Under the pieces are notes generated by a model. It searched no databases. It had not been told where the DNA came from and worked only from the letters and a program-made list of their open reading frames with translations. The translations under genes and the position numbers were made by a program. Positions 35,937-44,219 of a stretch of 64,000 nt of DNA are shown piece after piece. Within the stretch, counting starts at the first letter, position 1; every line of letters starts with the position of its first letter. Origin of the DNA: CF-46 sp963760735 (GTDB lineage Bacteria > Chloroflexota > Limnocylindria > Limnocylindrales > CSP1-4); NCBI GenBank assembly GCA_963760735.1, contig CAVXEB010000004.1:620001-684000 (forward strand). The letters are read 5' to 3'.

Positions 35937-37261
35937 CGGTCGCCATCCTCGTCCGGACGCGGCTCCCGGTCGTCGTCCGGGCGGCGGACGACGAGGACCT
36001 TGCTCACCCGCCGGCCGTCGGTCGACTCGACGGTCAGGTGGAGACCGTCGACGTCGATCTCGTCGCCGGGTGACGGAACCCCGCCGATCCGGTGGTAGAT
36101 CAGCCCGCCGACCGTGTCGTACTCGTCCTCGTCCTCGAGCCCGAGGTCGATGTCGAACAGCTCCGCGAGATCGTCGACGTCGGCACGACCGTCGACCCGG
36201 GCCTCGTCCTCGGACAGCCGGACGACCATGGGCTCCTCGGTGTCGTACTCGTCCTGGATCTCGCCGACGATCTCCTCGAGGAGGTCCTCGATCGTCAGGA
36301 GGCCCGCCGTGCCGCCGTACTCGTCGAGAACGATCGCGATGTGGACCTTCCGCCGCTGGAACTCGTGGAGGAGGTCGTCGATCGTCATTGATTCGGGCAC
36401 GAAGACGGGCGCCCGGAGCAGCGAGCGGAGCGCCGGTCGCGGACCGGAGCCGGACTTCAGGAACGGCAGCAGGTCCTTGGCGTAGAGGATGCCGACGACC
36501 TCGTCGATCGACTCCTCGTACACCGGGATCCGGCTGTGGCCCTCGTCGACGACGGTGTCGATCGCGTCCTCGAGGGTCGACGACGCCGACAGCCCGACGA
36601 TCGCGATCCGCGGGATCATCACCTCGTGCAGGCGGCGCTCGCCGAGCTCGATGACCGCGTTGATCATCTGCTCCTCCTCGGCCTCGAGGACGCCCTGCTC
36701 GCCACCCCGCTCGACGATCAGTCGAAGCTCCTCCGCGCTGATCTGCGCCTCGTTCGTCACGTTCGCCCCGAACAGGCCGGCGATCGCTCTCGTCACCCCG
36801 GTCAGGAAGGCGATCAAGGGCCCGAGGGCACGGGCGAGGAACTCGATCGGGAGCGACAGGGTCAGCGCGAAGCGCTCCGGGTTCGACAGGGCGAGGGTCT
36901 TGGGGACGAGCTCCGCGAAGATGATCGTGAAGAGGGCGAGGATGACCGTGACGACGATGAGGGCGACCCCGTCGGCGGCGTTACCGAGACCGGCCTCGCG
37001 CAGCAGCTCGGCGAGGGCCTGGGCCAGGTTCACCGCCGCGAACGCGGAGGCGAAGAAGCCGATGACTGTCAGCCCGAGCTGGGAGACGGCGAGGAACCGG
37101 CCCGGGTCCTCCTGGAGGCGTCGGACCCGGCGGGCCCCGGATCGACCTTCCTCGGCGAGCTGGTCGACCCGGCTCCGGCGAAGGGACACGAGGGCGATCT
37201 CGGCCGCGACGAAGAACCCTTCGAGCAGGGTCAGCAGGATGATGACGAGGATGTCGAGCAC
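35933..37261 (-). CDS. CNNM/CBS-domain membrane protein (CorC/HlyC family)
   Basis: This 442-residue protein has an N-terminal CNNM (DUF21) membrane domain with about four helices (LVIILLTLLEGFFVAAEIALVSLRRSR, LGLTVIGFFASAFAAV, VTVILALFTIIFAELVPKTLA), a pair of CBS domains around residues 205-330 (VMIPRIAIVGL, EYGGTAGLLTIEDLLEEIVGEI), and a C-terminal CorC_HlyC domain. Members are linked to magnesium/cobalt efflux; many are annotated as hemolysin-like without evidence of lysis. CBS domains bind adenine nucleotides and may sense energy state. Its GTG overlaps the glmU stop by one base (TAGTG), so it is translated with GlmU. Confidence 0.9.
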   Translation of the reverse strand: MLDILVIILLTLLEGFFVAAEIALVSLRRSRVDQLAEEGRSGARRVRRLQEDPGRFLAVSQLGLTVIGFFASAFAAVNLAQALAELLREAGLGNAADGVALIVVTVILALFTIIFAELVPKTLALSNPERFALTLSLPIEFLARALGPLIAFLTGVTRAIAGLFGANVTNEAQISAEELRLIVERGGEQGVLEAEEEQMINAVIELGERRLHEVMIPRIAIVGLSASSTLEDAIDTVVDEGHSRIPVYEESIDEVVGILYAKDLLPFLKSGSGPRPALRSLLRAPVFVPESMTIDDLLHEFQRRKVHIAIVLDEYGGTAGLLTIEDLLEEIVGEIQDEYDTEEPMVVRLSEDEARVDGRADVDDLAELFDIDLGLEDEDEYDTVGGLIYHRIGGVPSPGDEIDVDGLHLTVESTDGRRVSKVLVVRRPDDDREPRPDEDGDR

Positions 37262-38718
37262 TAGCCGGCCTCGTCGGGCGTGTTCGCACTCGTCTTCGTG
37301 TCCGGCGCCGGCGACGCGTCGGCGGCAGGCTCGGGATCGGCTTCTGGCGGCCTCGGATCGCGCAGCCGGGCGGGCATCCCGACGGCGAGCTTGCCGGGCG
37401 GCACGTCCTTCGTCACGACGGCGCCCGCGCCGGTCTTCGCGTCATCGCCGATCGTGACCGGGGCACGAAGCATCGTGTCGACGCCGAGGAAGACCCGCTT
37501 GCCGACCGTGGTCCGGTGCTTCTTCCGTCCGTCGAAGTTGGCCGTGATCGTGCCCGCGCCGACGTTCGTTCCCTCGCCCAGCTCGGCATCGCCGAGGTAG
37601 CTCACGTGGTGCTGCCTCACGCCACGGCCGAGCCGCGTGTTCTTCAGCTCGGCGAAGTTGCCGACGACGGCGTCCTGTTCGAGATGCGTGCCCGGCCGGA
37701 GATGGCTGAACGGGCCGACCTGCGCGCCATTCTCGAGGACCGCCGACTCCACGATCGATGCCCACACGGTGCAGCGGGCGCCGATCGTGCTGTCGACGAT
37801 CTGCGAGCCCGCGCCGATCGTGGTCCCCTCCCCGACCGACGTGGAGCCGCGGAGGATCACGTTCGGCTCGAGGACGACGTCCTCGGCGAGGGTCACCGTC
37901 GCGTCGACGTACACGGTCGACGGGTCGCGCATCGTGACGCCCGCGCGCATGTGCTCGCCGTTGATCCGCGTCCGGAGGTCCCATTCCGCCTGGGCAAGCT
38001 CCGCCCGGTCGTTGATCCCCATCAGCCGGCCGTCGTCCTCGACGGTCACCGCGACCACGAGCCGGCCGTCCGCGCGGGCCAGCTCGATCATCTCGGTCAG
38101 GTAGAGTTCGCCGGTCTTCGGCGAACGGCTCAGGGATCCGATGCGGGAGCGCAGCCAGCCCGCGTCGAAGACGTACAGGCCGGAGTTGATCTCGTTGACC
38201 GCGATCTCCTCGTCGGTCGCGTCCTTCTTCTCCACGACGCGATCGACGGTGCCGGCCTCGTCGCGGATGACCCGGCCGAGGGCGCCGGGATCGATCGCGT
38301 CGACCGCGACGATCGCGATCGCCGCCTGGTCGAGTCGGCGCTCCTCGAGGAGCTCGCCGAGGAGCGACGCCTCCAGCAGGGGCGCATCGCCGGTCAGGAC
38401 GAGGACTTCGTCGACTTCGTCCGGCAGGGCCGCGACTGCGGCCGCGACCGCGTCACCGGTGCCGCGCGGCTCGGCCTGGAGCGCGTAGTCGACCTCGTCG
38501 CCGAGCGCGTCCCGGACGGCGGCCGTGGCGGGGCTCGTGACAACGAGCGGACGACGGCCTGTCGCCTCGCGGCCCGCGTCCACGACGTACGCGACCATCG
38601 GCCGGCCGGCCAGGGGATGGAGCAGCTTCGGGAGGCGCGACTTCATCCGCGTGCCGAGGCCCGCGGCCATGACGACCGCGACAACCCGGGGAGCGGAGCC
38701 GGGACTTGGGGGGTTCAC
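37261..38718 (-). CDS. glmU: Bifunctional UDP-GlcNAc pyrophosphorylase / GlcN-1-P acetyltransferase
   Basis: This 485-residue enzyme carries out the last two steps to UDP-GlcNAc, a cell-wall precursor. The uridyltransferase domain starts VVMAAGLGTRMKSRLPKLLHPLAGRPM with the conserved G-G-T-R-M-K pattern and Lys; the acetyltransferase half is a left-handed beta-helix of hexapeptide repeats (VVLEPNVILRGSTSVGEGTTIGAGSQI, then VSYLGDAELGEGTNVGAGTITANFDG). The last 35 residues are a Pro/Glu/Ala tail. The GTG start lies about 90 bases after a good promoter. GlmM and GlmS, which make its substrate, are encoded in the upstream cluster. Confidence 0.94.
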   Translation of the reverse strand: MNPPSPGSAPRVVAVVMAAGLGTRMKSRLPKLLHPLAGRPMVAYVVDAGREATGRRPLVVTSPATAAVRDALGDEVDYALQAEPRGTGDAVAAAVAALPDEVDEVLVLTGDAPLLEASLLGELLEERRLDQAAIAIVAVDAIDPGALGRVIRDEAGTVDRVVEKKDATDEEIAVNEINSGLYVFDAGWLRSRIGSLSRSPKTGELYLTEMIELARADGRLVVAVTVEDDGRLMGINDRAELAQAEWDLRTRINGEHMRAGVTMRDPSTVYVDATVTLAEDVVLEPNVILRGSTSVGEGTTIGAGSQIVDSTIGARCTVWASIVESAVLENGAQVGPFSHLRPGTHLEQDAVVGNFAELKNTRLGRGVRQHHVSYLGDAELGEGTNVGAGTITANFDGRKKHRTTVGKRVFLGVDTMLRAPVTIGDDAKTGAGAVVTKDVPPGKLAVGMPARLRDPRPPEADPEPAADASPAPDTKTSANTPDEAG

Positions 38719-38814
38719 GCGTGGCGCGCGCGGGCGGGTGTCGGGGTGTGCGGCGCGATCCCGACGCGGTCAGGGCCCGGCGCGTGTCGGTGAGGTGTCA
38801 TCGAAGGTGGGCCG

Positions 38815-38844
38815 ATCCTATTGGCGCGTCATGAACGGTGTCAA
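38815..38844 (-). promoter_or_regulatory. Sigma70-type promoter for glmU
   Basis: On the minus strand TTGACA (38844-38839), an 18-base spacer and TAGGAT (38820-38815) form a near-consensus housekeeping promoter. It is the best complete promoter in the window and gives a 5' leader of roughly 90 bases before the glmU GTG. Confidence 0.75.
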
Positions 38845-39001
38845 CCGATGGAGGCTGTCGCGCCTGGACGACGCTGGACTGCGTTGGCCGCTGCGCTGCT
38901 CGCTCACGGGCCTTCAAGCCCGCTCGCTCCGCTGCTCCCGGCCGCCTTGCCAGCCTCGTCCGGCCGCGACGATCGCAGACGGGTTGATGTCGGATTCGGG
39001 C

Positions 39002-39382
39002 TCATCCTCGGCGGGCGATCATCTCGATCTCGACCAGGGCGCCCTTCGGCAGGCCGGCCACGCCGACGGTCGATCGCGCGGGCGGCGGATCCGGCATGAA
39101 TCGGGCGTAGATCGCGTTGACCGCGGCGAAGTCGTTCAGGTCGGCGAGGAAGATCGTCGTCTTCACGACGTCGGCGAAGCCGGCGCCCGCGGCGTCGAGG
39201 ACGGCCTGCAGGTTGCGAAGCGCGCGCTCGGCCTGGCCCTCCACACCGTCGACGAGCTCGCCGCTCGTCGGATCGAGGCCGACCTGGCCCGCGCACCAGA
39301 TCCAGTCGCCGCTCGTGATCGCCTGGCTGTACGGCCCGACGGGCGCCGGCGCCCCGTTCGTCTGGATCGCCTGTCGGGTCAT
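39002..39382 (-). CDS. ridA: RidA-family enamine/imine deaminase
   Basis: This 126-residue member of the RidA/YjgF/YER057c family forms trimers that hydrolyse reactive 2-aminoacrylate and related imines released by PLP enzymes. The signature is seen in PVGPYSQAITSGDWIWCAGQVGLDP, in LRNLQAVLDAAGAGFADVVKTTIFLADLNDF, and in PARSTVGVAGLPKGALVEIEMIA, where the conserved arginine binds substrate carboxylate. It overlaps ispE by four bases and ends the large minus-strand operon before the separate glmU promoter. Confidence 0.93.
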   Translation of the reverse strand: MTRQAIQTNGAPAPVGPYSQAITSGDWIWCAGQVGLDPTSGELVDGVEGQAERALRNLQAVLDAAGAGFADVVKTTIFLADLNDFAAVNAIYARFMPDPPPARSTVGVAGLPKGALVEIEMIARRG

Positions 39383-40416
39383 CCGTCGCTCCTCTCGTCG
39401 TCGTGTCCGCGGCCGTCGCCCGCGCGCGTCGTCAGGAAGGTCGTCGCCGCGATGAACGGCTGGCCGCCGCCCGGCGGGGCGATGAACCCCGTCCCGACAG
39501 CCGCCCGGACGGAGGCCGCCGCCAGCTCCGCGCCGTCGAGCGAAGGATAGAGCGCCCAGAGCGTCGGCCCGGAGCCCGACAGCCCGATCGGTCGGGCGAG
39601 GAGGCGCATCAGCGCCCGGCGGAACGGCACCAGGTCCGCGACGACCATCGTCGCGGCGGGCAGGAGGTCGTTGGCCGCGGCCAGCACGCCGGCCCGCTCC
39701 CGGAGCTGGGCCGTCGTCAGGCCGGAGCCGAACTCGCTGGCGAAGTGCTCCGAGCTCCGGGCAGCCACGCCGGGCTGACCCATCGCACCGTCCGCCCAGG
39801 CGGCGAACACGGCCGCCGTGTGAACCGGGACGGCCGGCGTGACGATCAGGATCCCGGGCATCTGCTCGCCGGGCGCGAGGCGGATCCCGTGGAGCCGCGT
39901 CACCCGCTCGCCTCGACCCTCCACGAGCGCGGGACCGCCGGCGAGGAAGAACGGCACGTCGCTGCCGATGGACGCCGCGAGCGCCATCCGCTCCGACGCC
40001 GGCAGCGCATCCGCGGCTGCCCAGGCCTCGAGCGCACCGTCGATCGTCGCGGCGGCGTCGCTGCTGCCGCCGGCGAGGCCCGCGGCGACGGGGATCCGCT
40101 TGTCGAGCCGGGCCGCGATCGCCGGCGGCGACTGACCCAGCGCGGACCGGACCGCCCGGCGCGTGGCATCGAGCGCCCGGAGCACGAGGTTGTCCTCGAT
40201 CGGGCCGGCGTCGAAGCCCTCGACATGGAGGGAGTCCGTCGCGGCCGGCGACGGGTCGATCGCAAGCGTCAGCCGATCGGTGAGATCGAGGGGGACCATC
40301 ACCGTGTGGAGCGCGTGGTAGCCGTCCGGACGTCCGCCGACGATCGCGAGGGTCAGGTTGAGCTTCGCCGGCGCGAGACGCACCACCGGCGTCACGACGC
40401 GTCCCGGATCGGTCAT
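39379..40416 (-). CDS. ispE: 4-diphosphocytidyl-2-C-methyl-D-erythritol kinase
   Basis: This 345-residue GHMP kinase phosphorylates CDP-methylerythritol in the MEP isoprenoid pathway. APAKLNLTLAIVGGRPDGYHALHTVM is the IspE start, IPVAAGLAGGSSDAAAT is the ATP-binding glycine loop, and PIGLSGSGPTLWALYP the third GHMP motif. Length is above the usual 285-310; an insertion around HTAAVFAAWADGAMGQPG and a Thr/Arg-rich tail account for it. It follows rsmA with four bases between and overlaps ridA by ATGA. Presence of ispE implies the non-mevalonate route for the polyprenyl synthase above. Confidence 0.92.
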   Translation of the reverse strand: MTDPGRVVTPVVRLAPAKLNLTLAIVGGRPDGYHALHTVMVPLDLTDRLTLAIDPSPAATDSLHVEGFDAGPIEDNLVLRALDATRRAVRSALGQSPPAIAARLDKRIPVAAGLAGGSSDAAATIDGALEAWAAADALPASERMALAASIGSDVPFFLAGGPALVEGRGERVTRLHGIRLAPGEQMPGILIVTPAVPVHTAAVFAAWADGAMGQPGVAARSSEHFASEFGSGLTTAQLRERAGVLAAANDLLPAATMVVADLVPFRRALMRLLARPIGLSGSGPTLWALYPSLDGAELAAASVRAAVGTGFIAPPGGGQPFIAATTFLTTRAGDGRGHDDERSDG

Positions 40417-40420
40417 CTCG

Positions 40421-41308
40421 TCATGCCCGCTGCCCGCGGCGATCCCCGCCGATCTCGCCGAAGGCCGCGAGCAGCGCCAGCCACTCGCCCACATCCAGCG
40501 TCTGCGGCCGGCGGTCCGGGTCGATCCCGGCGGCCGCGAGCGCGGCCGAGACCCGTGCCGGCTCGACGGGGAGCTGCCGCGTGAGCACGTTGTGGAGCAT
40601 CTTCCGGCGTTCCCGGAACCCCGCCTGGACGAGGCGCCACAGAGCGTCCTCGTCGTCGACCGTGGCAAGGCGATCGTCCGCCGGGTACGGCTCGACGACG
40701 ATCACCGCCGAGCGGACCGCGGGCTCCGGCTCGAAGGCCTCCGGCGGGACGTCGACGGCGATCCGGACGCGGGCGTGGTACTGGACGAAGACGCTCAGAT
40801 AGCTCATCCGGCCCGGGGCAGCGGCGATCCGCTCCGCGACCTCGCGCTGGACCATCAGGACGAGCCGTTCGGGACGCGGCGTCTCGCCGAGCAGCCGATG
40901 CAGGATCGGACTGGTGATGTGGTACGGCAGGTTCGCGACCACGTCGTACGGGGAGGCGACGAGCGTCGTCAGGTCCTGGTCGAGCGCGTCGCCCTCGACG
41001 AGCCGGAGCCGCTCGGCCTCGATCTCCGGGACGAACCGGTCGCGGAGGAACGCCGCGAGCCCCCGATCGAGCTCGACCGCGGTGACGATCGCGCCGGCGT
41101 CGAGCAGCCCGCTCGTCAGGAGCCCGAGGCCCGGACCGATCTCGAGCACGCGCCGGCCGGGCACCGCGCCCGCCTCGGCGAGGATCGCGTCCAGGACGTC
41201 GGGGTCGGCGAGGAAGTTCTGGCTCAGGCTGTGGCGCGCCCGGAGCCCCGCGGCACGGAGCGTCCGGCGGACGGCGGCCGGGTCGACGTGGGGCGGGCTC
41301 TGCGACAC
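40421..41308 (-). CDS. rsmA: 16S rRNA (adenine1518/1519-N6)-dimethyltransferase
   Basis: This 295-residue methyltransferase dimethylates two adjacent adenines in helix 45 of 16S rRNA. ARHSLSQNFLADPDVLDAI opens the family, VLEIGPGLGLLTSGLL binds SAM, and VVANLPYHITSPILHRLL is the NLPY catalytic motif. The C-terminal helical domain (GFRERRKMLHNVL) is complete. The gene sits between tsaD and ispE, a frequent rsmA-ispE arrangement in bacteria. Confidence 0.95.
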   Translation of the reverse strand: MSQSPPHVDPAAVRRTLRAAGLRARHSLSQNFLADPDVLDAILAEAGAVPGRRVLEIGPGLGLLTSGLLDAGAIVTAVELDRGLAAFLRDRFVPEIEAERLRLVEGDALDQDLTTLVASPYDVVANLPYHITSPILHRLLGETPRPERLVLMVQREVAERIAAAPGRMSYLSVFVQYHARVRIAVDVPPEAFEPEPAVRSAVIVVEPYPADDRLATVDDEDALWRLVQAGFRERRKMLHNVLTRQLPVEPARVSAALAAAGIDPDRRPQTLDVGEWLALLAAFGEIGGDRRGQRA

Positions 41309-41317
41309 GGGACCCCC

Positions 41318-42430
41318 TCAGGCCCGGGCGAGCGGCAGCGAGGGCCGCGCGTCGAGCGACAGATCGGCCCGCTCGCCCGCCGCGAACCGGCGTGCCCCGG
41401 CGGCGCCGATCATCGCGCCGTTGTCGGTGCAGAGCGCCGGTCGGGGCACGATCAGCGGCAGCCCGAGGGCCTCGGCCTCGCTCGCCAGCCGGGTGCGGAG
41501 GGTCGCGTTGGCCGCCACGCCGCCACCGAGGACGATCGACCGGGCGCCCGTCTGCCCGGCCGCCCGGATCGTCTTCGTCACGAGCACGTCGACGACGGCG
41601 TCCTGGAAGCCCCACGCGAGCTCCGCCGTCGAGGCGTCCGAGAGCCGGGCGGTCGGCTCCAGCCCGGCGTCCCGCCCGATCGGCAGCCCCTCGTCGGCGC
41701 GCGCCGCATCGATCGTCCGGCGGGCGGCCGTCTTCAGCCCGCTGAAGCTGAAGTCGTAGGTGTCGCCGAGCCATGCCCGCGGGAACGCGGCGTCCTGCCG
41801 GGTGGCGGCCTCGGCGGCGTGCGAGACCGCGGGCCCGCCCGGGTACGGCAGGCCCAGGAGCCGCCCGACCTTGTCGAACGCCTCGCCCGCGGCGTCGTCG
41901 ACGGTCTGGCCGAGGAGCCGGTACGTCAGGTGGTCGCGCATCTCGACGAGGAACGTGTGGCCGCCCGACACGATCAGGGCGACGAGGGGGAAGACGGGCT
42001 CGGCGGTCTCGTCCGCCCCGGCGTCCCGCAGCCAGGCGGCATACAGGTGGCCCTCGAGGTGGTTGACGCCGACGAGCGGCTTGTCGTGGACCCAGGCGAG
42101 CGTCTTCGCGAAGTTCAGCCCGACGAGGAGCGAGCCCGCCAGACCCGGCCCGTAGGTCACGGCGACCGCGTCGACGTCCTCGACCGCGACGGAGGCATCC
42201 GCCAGCGCCTCGTCGAGGACCGGGACGATCCAGCGGAGATGGGCCCGCGCGGCGACCTCCGGGACGATGCCGCCGGTCGCGGCGTGGAGGGCCGCCTGAC
42301 TCGCGACGACGTTCGACAGGATCGTCCGTCCGCCACGGATCACCGCAATCCCCGTCTCGTCGCACGACGACTCGACGGACAGCATCACCGCCTCGTCGAA
42401 GGGGACGGGCCGGGCCGGCAGCGCGCTCAC
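41318..42430 (-). CDS. tsaD: tRNA N6-adenosine threonylcarbamoyltransferase
   Basis: This 370-residue ASKHA-fold protein transfers threonylcarbamoyl from its adenylate to A37 of ANN-decoding tRNAs. The opening MLSVESSCDETGIAVI and the metal-binding HLEGHLYAAWL are diagnostic; SGGHTFLVEM, DFSFSGLKTA and VLGGGVAANATLRTRL complete it. The GTG at 42430 overlaps the rimI stop by GTGA and gives a 15-residue N-terminal extension before MLSVESS. TsaB and TsaE, its complex partners, are encoded just upstream in the same operon; TsaC is not in this window. Confidence 0.95.
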   Translation of the reverse strand: MSALPARPVPFDEAVMLSVESSCDETGIAVIRGGRTILSNVVASQAALHAATGGIVPEVAARAHLRWIVPVLDEALADASVAVEDVDAVAVTYGPGLAGSLLVGLNFAKTLAWVHDKPLVGVNHLEGHLYAAWLRDAGADETAEPVFPLVALIVSGGHTFLVEMRDHLTYRLLGQTVDDAAGEAFDKVGRLLGLPYPGGPAVSHAAEAATRQDAAFPRAWLGDTYDFSFSGLKTAARRTIDAARADEGLPIGRDAGLEPTARLSDASTAELAWGFQDAVVDVLVTKTIRAAGQTGARSIVLGGGVAANATLRTRLASEAEALGLPLIVPRPALCTDNGAMIGAAGARRFAAGERADLSLDARPSLPLARA

Positions 42431-43014
42431 GGACGCGGCCCGGACGGCGGCGGCTCGGAGCCCTCGTCGACGACCGGGTCCTCGTCGGGATCGAACGGGC
42501 CCGTCGGCGCCGGACCGTCGTCCAGGTCGACCCGGAGCCGCTCGATCCGCGCCCGCATCTGCCGCTCGCCGAGCGGCTCGGTCGTCATGATCAGCGCGTC
42601 CTCGTTGTTGTCGCTGTAGTAGCGCGGCCGGAGCCCGACGGGCCGGAAGCCGTACTTCTCGTAGAGCCGCCGCGCCGCGACGTTCGACAGGCGCACCTCG
42701 AGCGTCGCCTCGCGGGCGTGGCGGTCCCGGGCGAGGTCGAGGAACGCGAGGAGCAGACGCTCGCCGAGGCGCTGGCGGCGCCAGGCCGGGTGCACCGCGA
42801 AGGTCGTGATGTGGGCCTCGTCGACCATCAGCCACATCCCACCGTAGGCCACGATCCGGCCCTGGGCCCGGGCGACGAGGTACGACGCGAGACGGTTCGT
42901 CATCAGCTCGCTGCGGTAGGCGTTCGGCGGCCACGGCGTCGTGAAGCTCGCCTCCTCGATCCGCTGGACCTCGTCGAGGTCCTCGAGGCGCATCGCCTCG
43001 ATGACGATCTTCAC
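42427..43014 (-). CDS. rimI: Ribosomal-protein-alanine N-acetyltransferase
   Basis: This GNAT acetyltransferase of about 195 residues modifies the N-terminal alanine of S18 and perhaps other proteins. MRLEDLDEVQRIEEASFTTPWP is the RimI opening, VHPAWRRQRLGERLLLAFL the acetyl-CoA loop and LEVRLSNVAARRLYEKYGFRPVGLRPRYY the characteristic C-terminus. A long Asp/Glu/Pro-rich tail of about 55 residues follows. The GTG at 43014 overlaps the tsaB stop (GTGA); an ATG at 43032 would add six residues. Its placement between tsaB and tsaD is common in bacteria. Confidence 0.92.
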   Translation of the reverse strand: MKIVIEAMRLEDLDEVQRIEEASFTTPWPPNAYRSELMTNRLASYLVARAQGRIVAYGGMWLMVDEAHITTFAVHPAWRRQRLGERLLLAFLDLARDRHAREATLEVRLSNVAARRLYEKYGFRPVGLRPRYYSDNNEDALIMTTEPLGERQMRARIERLRVDLDDGPAPTGPFDPDEDPVVDEGSEPPPSGPRP

Positions 43015-43706
43015 CGGGGGTCGCGCGACCATGCGACCTCCCCGCTCTCCGCACGGACCCCGCGCGGCAGGCTGACGTACTCCGGGACGAGCCGGGCGAG
43101 GTCGTCGCCGCCGGCCGCGAGCCTGGCGGCCCCGATCGCCGCCAGCGCTGCCGGCAGCCCGTCACGAGCGGCCTCGCCCCGGACCAGCGCGTCGGCCGGC
43201 GCCCGTCCCTCGAGGTCGACCGCGACGAGCACGTCGTCCGCGCTGAGGTGAGGCTCCGAGCCACCGGGCAGGAGCTCGGCATCGCTCCCCGTGCGCACGA
43301 CATGGCGGTCGTTCGGCCCGGCCGGCAGGAGGAGGACGAGCCGGTCGATCCCGACGTCCCCGGAATCTGTCGCCGCGCGGAGGAGGGCCTCCGCGGTCGA
43401 CACGCCGGCGATCGGGACGGCGAGCTCGTGAGCGAGCGCCTTCGCCGTCGCAAGCCCGACCCGAAGCCCGGTGAACGCCCCGGGCCCCGTCCCGACGATC
43501 ACCCCGCGGATCCGCGAGCGGCGCAGGTTCGCCTCGCCATGCAGCCGGCCGATCGCCGGCAGGAGCTGCTCGCCGTGGGTCCGCCCGGCCTGCCAGGTCG
43601 TCGCACCGAGGAGCTCGCCCTCCGGAGTCACGGCGGCCACGACGATCCGGCTCGTCGCGGTGTCGATCGCCAGCAGCCACGGCCGCCGGCCGTCGCCGCC
43701 GTTCAC
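43011..43706 (-). CDS. tsaB: tRNA threonylcarbamoyladenosine biosynthesis protein TsaB
   Basis: This 231-residue inactive ASKHA paralogue of TsaD forms the TsaB-TsaD-TsaE complex. WLLAIDTATSRIVVAAVTPEG, RTHGEQLLPAI and VGTGPGAFTGLRVGLATAKALA are the expected landmarks. The second half carries less sequence signature. The GTG start overlaps the tsaE stop (GTGA) and the gene ends in a GTGA overlap with rimI, so translation is coupled through the whole tsa block. Confidence 0.93.
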   Translation of the reverse strand: MNGGDGRRPWLLAIDTATSRIVVAAVTPEGELLGATTWQAGRTHGEQLLPAIGRLHGEANLRRSRIRGVIVGTGPGAFTGLRVGLATAKALAHELAVPIAGVSTAEALLRAATDSGDVGIDRLVLLLPAGPNDRHVVRTGSDAELLPGGSEPHLSADDVLVAVDLEGRAPADALVRGEAARDGLPAALAAIGAARLAAGGDDLARLVPEYVSLPRGVRAESGEVAWSRDPR

Positions 43707-44218
43707 CGGGCGGCCTCGAGATAGCGCCGGTGGCGCTCGTCGCCGGCGATCAGGTCGATCCGCCGCGGCTCGTCGCCACTCCCGTCGATCCGGACGTCGA
43801 GCCGCCCGACCGGCAGGACGGACCCCATCCGGTCGGGCCATTCGACCACCGTCAGGCCGTCCACCTGCCGCTCGTCCACGACACCGCCCGCGAGGGCGTC
43901 CGCGGCGTCGGCGAGCCGGTACAGGTCGACGTGGAACAGCGGCAGCCGGCCGTGATACTCCGACATCAGCACGAACGTCGGCGAGTTGACCGTGTCGTCG
44001 ATACCGAGGCCGCGGGCGATGCCCTTGGCCAGCTGCGTCTTGCCGGCGCCGAGATCGCCCCACAGGCAGAGGAGGTCGCCGGCCTCCGCGACCCGGCCGA
44101 GCCGCTCTCCGAGCGCGATCGTGTCGCCGGCCGATCCCGACGTCGTCGAAGCCCGATCCCCGGCGGCGCCGTCGGCCCGACCGACCGCGGCGGCTCCGCC
44201 GGCCAGCCGGCCGGCCAT
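43703..44218 (-). CDS. tsaE: tRNA threonylcarbamoyladenosine biosynthesis ATPase TsaE
   Basis: This 171-residue P-loop ATPase resets the t6A synthesis complex. CLWGDLGAGKTQLAKGIARGLG is Walker A, VNSPTFVLMSEYHG and LFHVDLYRL are conserved TsaE motifs, and LTVVEWPDRMGSVLP includes the catalytic region. The first 30 residues are an Ala/Gly-rich extension. It begins one base after the stop of the barrel-sandwich-type protein gene, which ties that unknown gene to the tsa operon. Confidence 0.93.
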   Translation of the reverse strand: MAGRLAGGAAAVGRADGAAGDRASTTSGSAGDTIALGERLGRVAEAGDLLCLWGDLGAGKTQLAKGIARGLGIDDTVNSPTFVLMSEYHGRLPLFHVDLYRLADAADALAGGVVDERQVDGLTVVEWPDRMGSVLPVGRLDVRIDGSGDEPRRIDLIAGDERHRRYLEAAR

Positions 44219-44219
44219 C

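Noticed and set aside
38880..38960. Possible riboswitch or T-box upstream of glmU
   Set aside because: A CGGGC-CTTCAA-GCCCG hairpin is present, but it lies upstream of the promoter found at 38815-38844, and no conserved riboswitch core was recognised.
40358..42619. A 753-codon open frame on the plus strand
   Set aside because: Antisense to ispE, rsmA and tsaD, which all have full family motifs; the product is Arg/Gly/Asp-rich without any domain.
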